Source of the DNA: CAYGVT01 sp964353355
Lineage (GTDB): Archaea; Thermoplasmatota; DTKX01; GCA-020343715
Direction: 5' to 3'
Assembly: GCA_964353355.1 (NCBI GenBank)
Contig: CAYGVT010000150.1
Span: 1 to 7,371, forward strand
Length of the DNA: 7,371 bases
Below the pieces are notes generated by a model, which was not told the DNA's origin, searched no databases, and saw only the letters and a list, made by a program, of their open reading frames with translations. Positions 6,904-7,371 of this stretch are shown here, one piece after another (position 1 is the stretch's first letter; each line of letters starts with the position of its first letter). Made by a program: the position numbers and the translations under genes.

Positions 6904-7167
6904 TCAGCAAGGGTATCCCCCGCAGGAATGCCTGTCAAGGCATATCAGGATTTCCAAGTGCGGACTTGGTTCATGTAGCATTGACCTGGCCATTCCCTCG
7001 GGGACGGTCATCCAGTGGCTTACCATAACCTCCTCCGCCCTCGTGTTCCCGGCGCTGTCCATCACCTCGACCATGATGCGGTCCCCCCCCTCCAGCATCT
7101 CCCCTGGAGGGCTGATGTCGTTTTCAATCTGGAATGCCATCCTCAAGACCGTGACCGGGTCGTTCAC
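6904..7167 (-). pseudogene. Probable remnant of a secreted/Ig-like or pilin-like protein C-terminus
   Basis: A short frame reads AFQIENDISPPGEML, then GGDRIMVEVMDSAGN and RAEEVMVS. The alternating hydrophobic strands around DSAGN resemble the last strands of Ig/PKD or archaeal pilin beta-sandwich folds, and the neighbouring surface protein has similar DAAGN segments. No signal peptide or proper N-terminus exists. Upstream the frame runs antisense into the zinc-ribbon gene at 7198, so the gene was probably cut there. After the Ig-like part the tail (HWMTVPEG onward, ending GGYPC) looks like read-through. Possible starts are GTG 7167 or ATG 7140, neither convincing. It contains a G8 tract (7083-7090). 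If real, it would overlap a TTG start of the ATPase. It could instead be a chance frame; I do not recognise a specific family. Confidence 0.35.
6954..6969. repeat. Perfect inverted repeat CCAAGT-GCGG-ACTTGG upstream of the ATPase
   Basis: A 6-bp stem with a 4-nt loop. A second, weaker one (ATGCC-6 nt-GGCAT) lies at 6928-6943. Both are in a locally AT-richer patch 60-100 bp upstream of ATPase ATG 6871. They could be an operator or an mRNA hairpin. There is no T-tract, so a simple intrinsic terminator is not supported. Confidence 0.45.
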
Positions 7168-7197
7168 GGGATCCAACCGGCTGCGGGGCCAGCGGCC

Positions 7198-7371
7198 ATG
7201 AGATGCTTCGCCTGCGGCCGCGAGACCCCGCCCCGGCAGCGCTACTGCTCCCGCTGCCGCTTCTACGTCGTGGGCCGCAAGGAGCAGCTCAAGCGCCGCG
7301 CGGCCATGCGCGAGGCCTACGACCCGGCCCTCGACGCGTTCCGCGACCACTGGTCCGACGTCATCCTGGAC
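7198..7371 (+). CDS. Zinc-ribbon/HNH-like family protein, 3'-truncated by window edge
   Basis: An ATG at 7198 opens a frame with no stop for 58 codons to the window end. It begins MRCFACGRETPP and has zinc-ribbon cysteines C3, C6, C17 and C20, then RFYVVGRKEQLKRRAAMREA and the start of the second domain (ALDAFRDHWSD). It aligns along its length with the intact gene at 86, sharing the CxxCGR, RxYCxRCR, VV-x-R, AMREA and P-A-x-D-x-F positions. It is nearly identical at DNA level to the fragment at 4872. No strong Shine-Dalgarno is seen upstream, where the sequence is GC-rich. The HNH-like half, if present, lies beyond the window. Confidence 0.85.
   Translation, partial: MRCFACGRETPPRQRYCSRCRFYVVGRKEQLKRRAAMREAYDPALDAFRDHWSDVILD
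7256..7337 (+). repeat. 82-bp direct repeat, right copy
   Basis: This copy lies within the 5' half of the intact-looking zinc-ribbon gene, covering codons 20-47, and matches 4872-4953 at 81 of 82 positions. The near identity includes third codon positions, so the two copies separated recently or were homogenised by gene conversion. Confidence 0.9.

Noticed and set aside
4872..7337. Simple transposon or IS element with target duplication
   Set aside because: There is no transposase, no terminal inverted repeats, and the repeats are coding segments far longer than target-site duplications. The left copy is truncated on both sides.
1..7371. CRISPR array, tRNA or rRNA
   Set aside because: No regularly spaced short repeats, no tRNA-like T-loop/anticodon pattern and no rRNA signature were seen. 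The only repeats are coding ones.

Overview
The window is a GC-rich stretch, probably from an archaeon. Its largest gene encodes a 1400-residue, N-glycosylation-sequon-rich surface protein with a NosD-type beta-helix, PKD repeats and a C-terminal membrane anchor. This layout is frequent in Thermoplasmata-type archaea such as Methanomassiliicoccales relatives. The gene also has an AT-rich, TATA-like element and no Shine-Dalgarno. The taxonomic assignment is inference, not proven by the sequence.

Layout, left to right. (1) Positions 86-511 (+) hold an intact small gene for a four-cysteine zinc-ribbon protein with an HNH-like second half. Its frame stays open to the left window edge and may continue from the tail of another copy. 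(2) Positions 611-4813 (-) hold the giant surface protein, convergent with gene 1. (3) Positions 4872 to about 5010 (+) hold a truncated internal fragment of the zinc-ribbon family. (4) Positions 5035-6871 (-) hold a two-gene module: a RecF/OLD-like ABC-type ATPase followed by a DUF4276 protein with TOPRIM-like acidic motifs, translationally coupled. This resembles two-gene ATPase plus TOPRIM-type anti-phage systems. (5) Positions 6904-7167 (-) hold what looks like the decayed C-terminal end of another surface or Ig-like gene. (6) From 7198 (+) the start of a further zinc-ribbon gene runs off the right edge.

The most striking structure is the interspersed zinc-ribbon/HNH-like family. Three copies lie on the + strand, each separating minus-strand genes. 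Two of them share an 82-bp direct repeat (81/82 identical) that brackets the ATPase-DUF4276 module, repeat units 2384 bp apart. This suggests a multi-copy, possibly mobile gene family serving as recombination seams around an exchangeable candidate defence cassette. The surface-protein gene also carries a G9 homopolymer. A one-base slip in either direction would truncate the protein before its PKD domains and anchor, so phase variation is possible (or an assembly error).

I found no tRNA, rRNA or CRISPR array.
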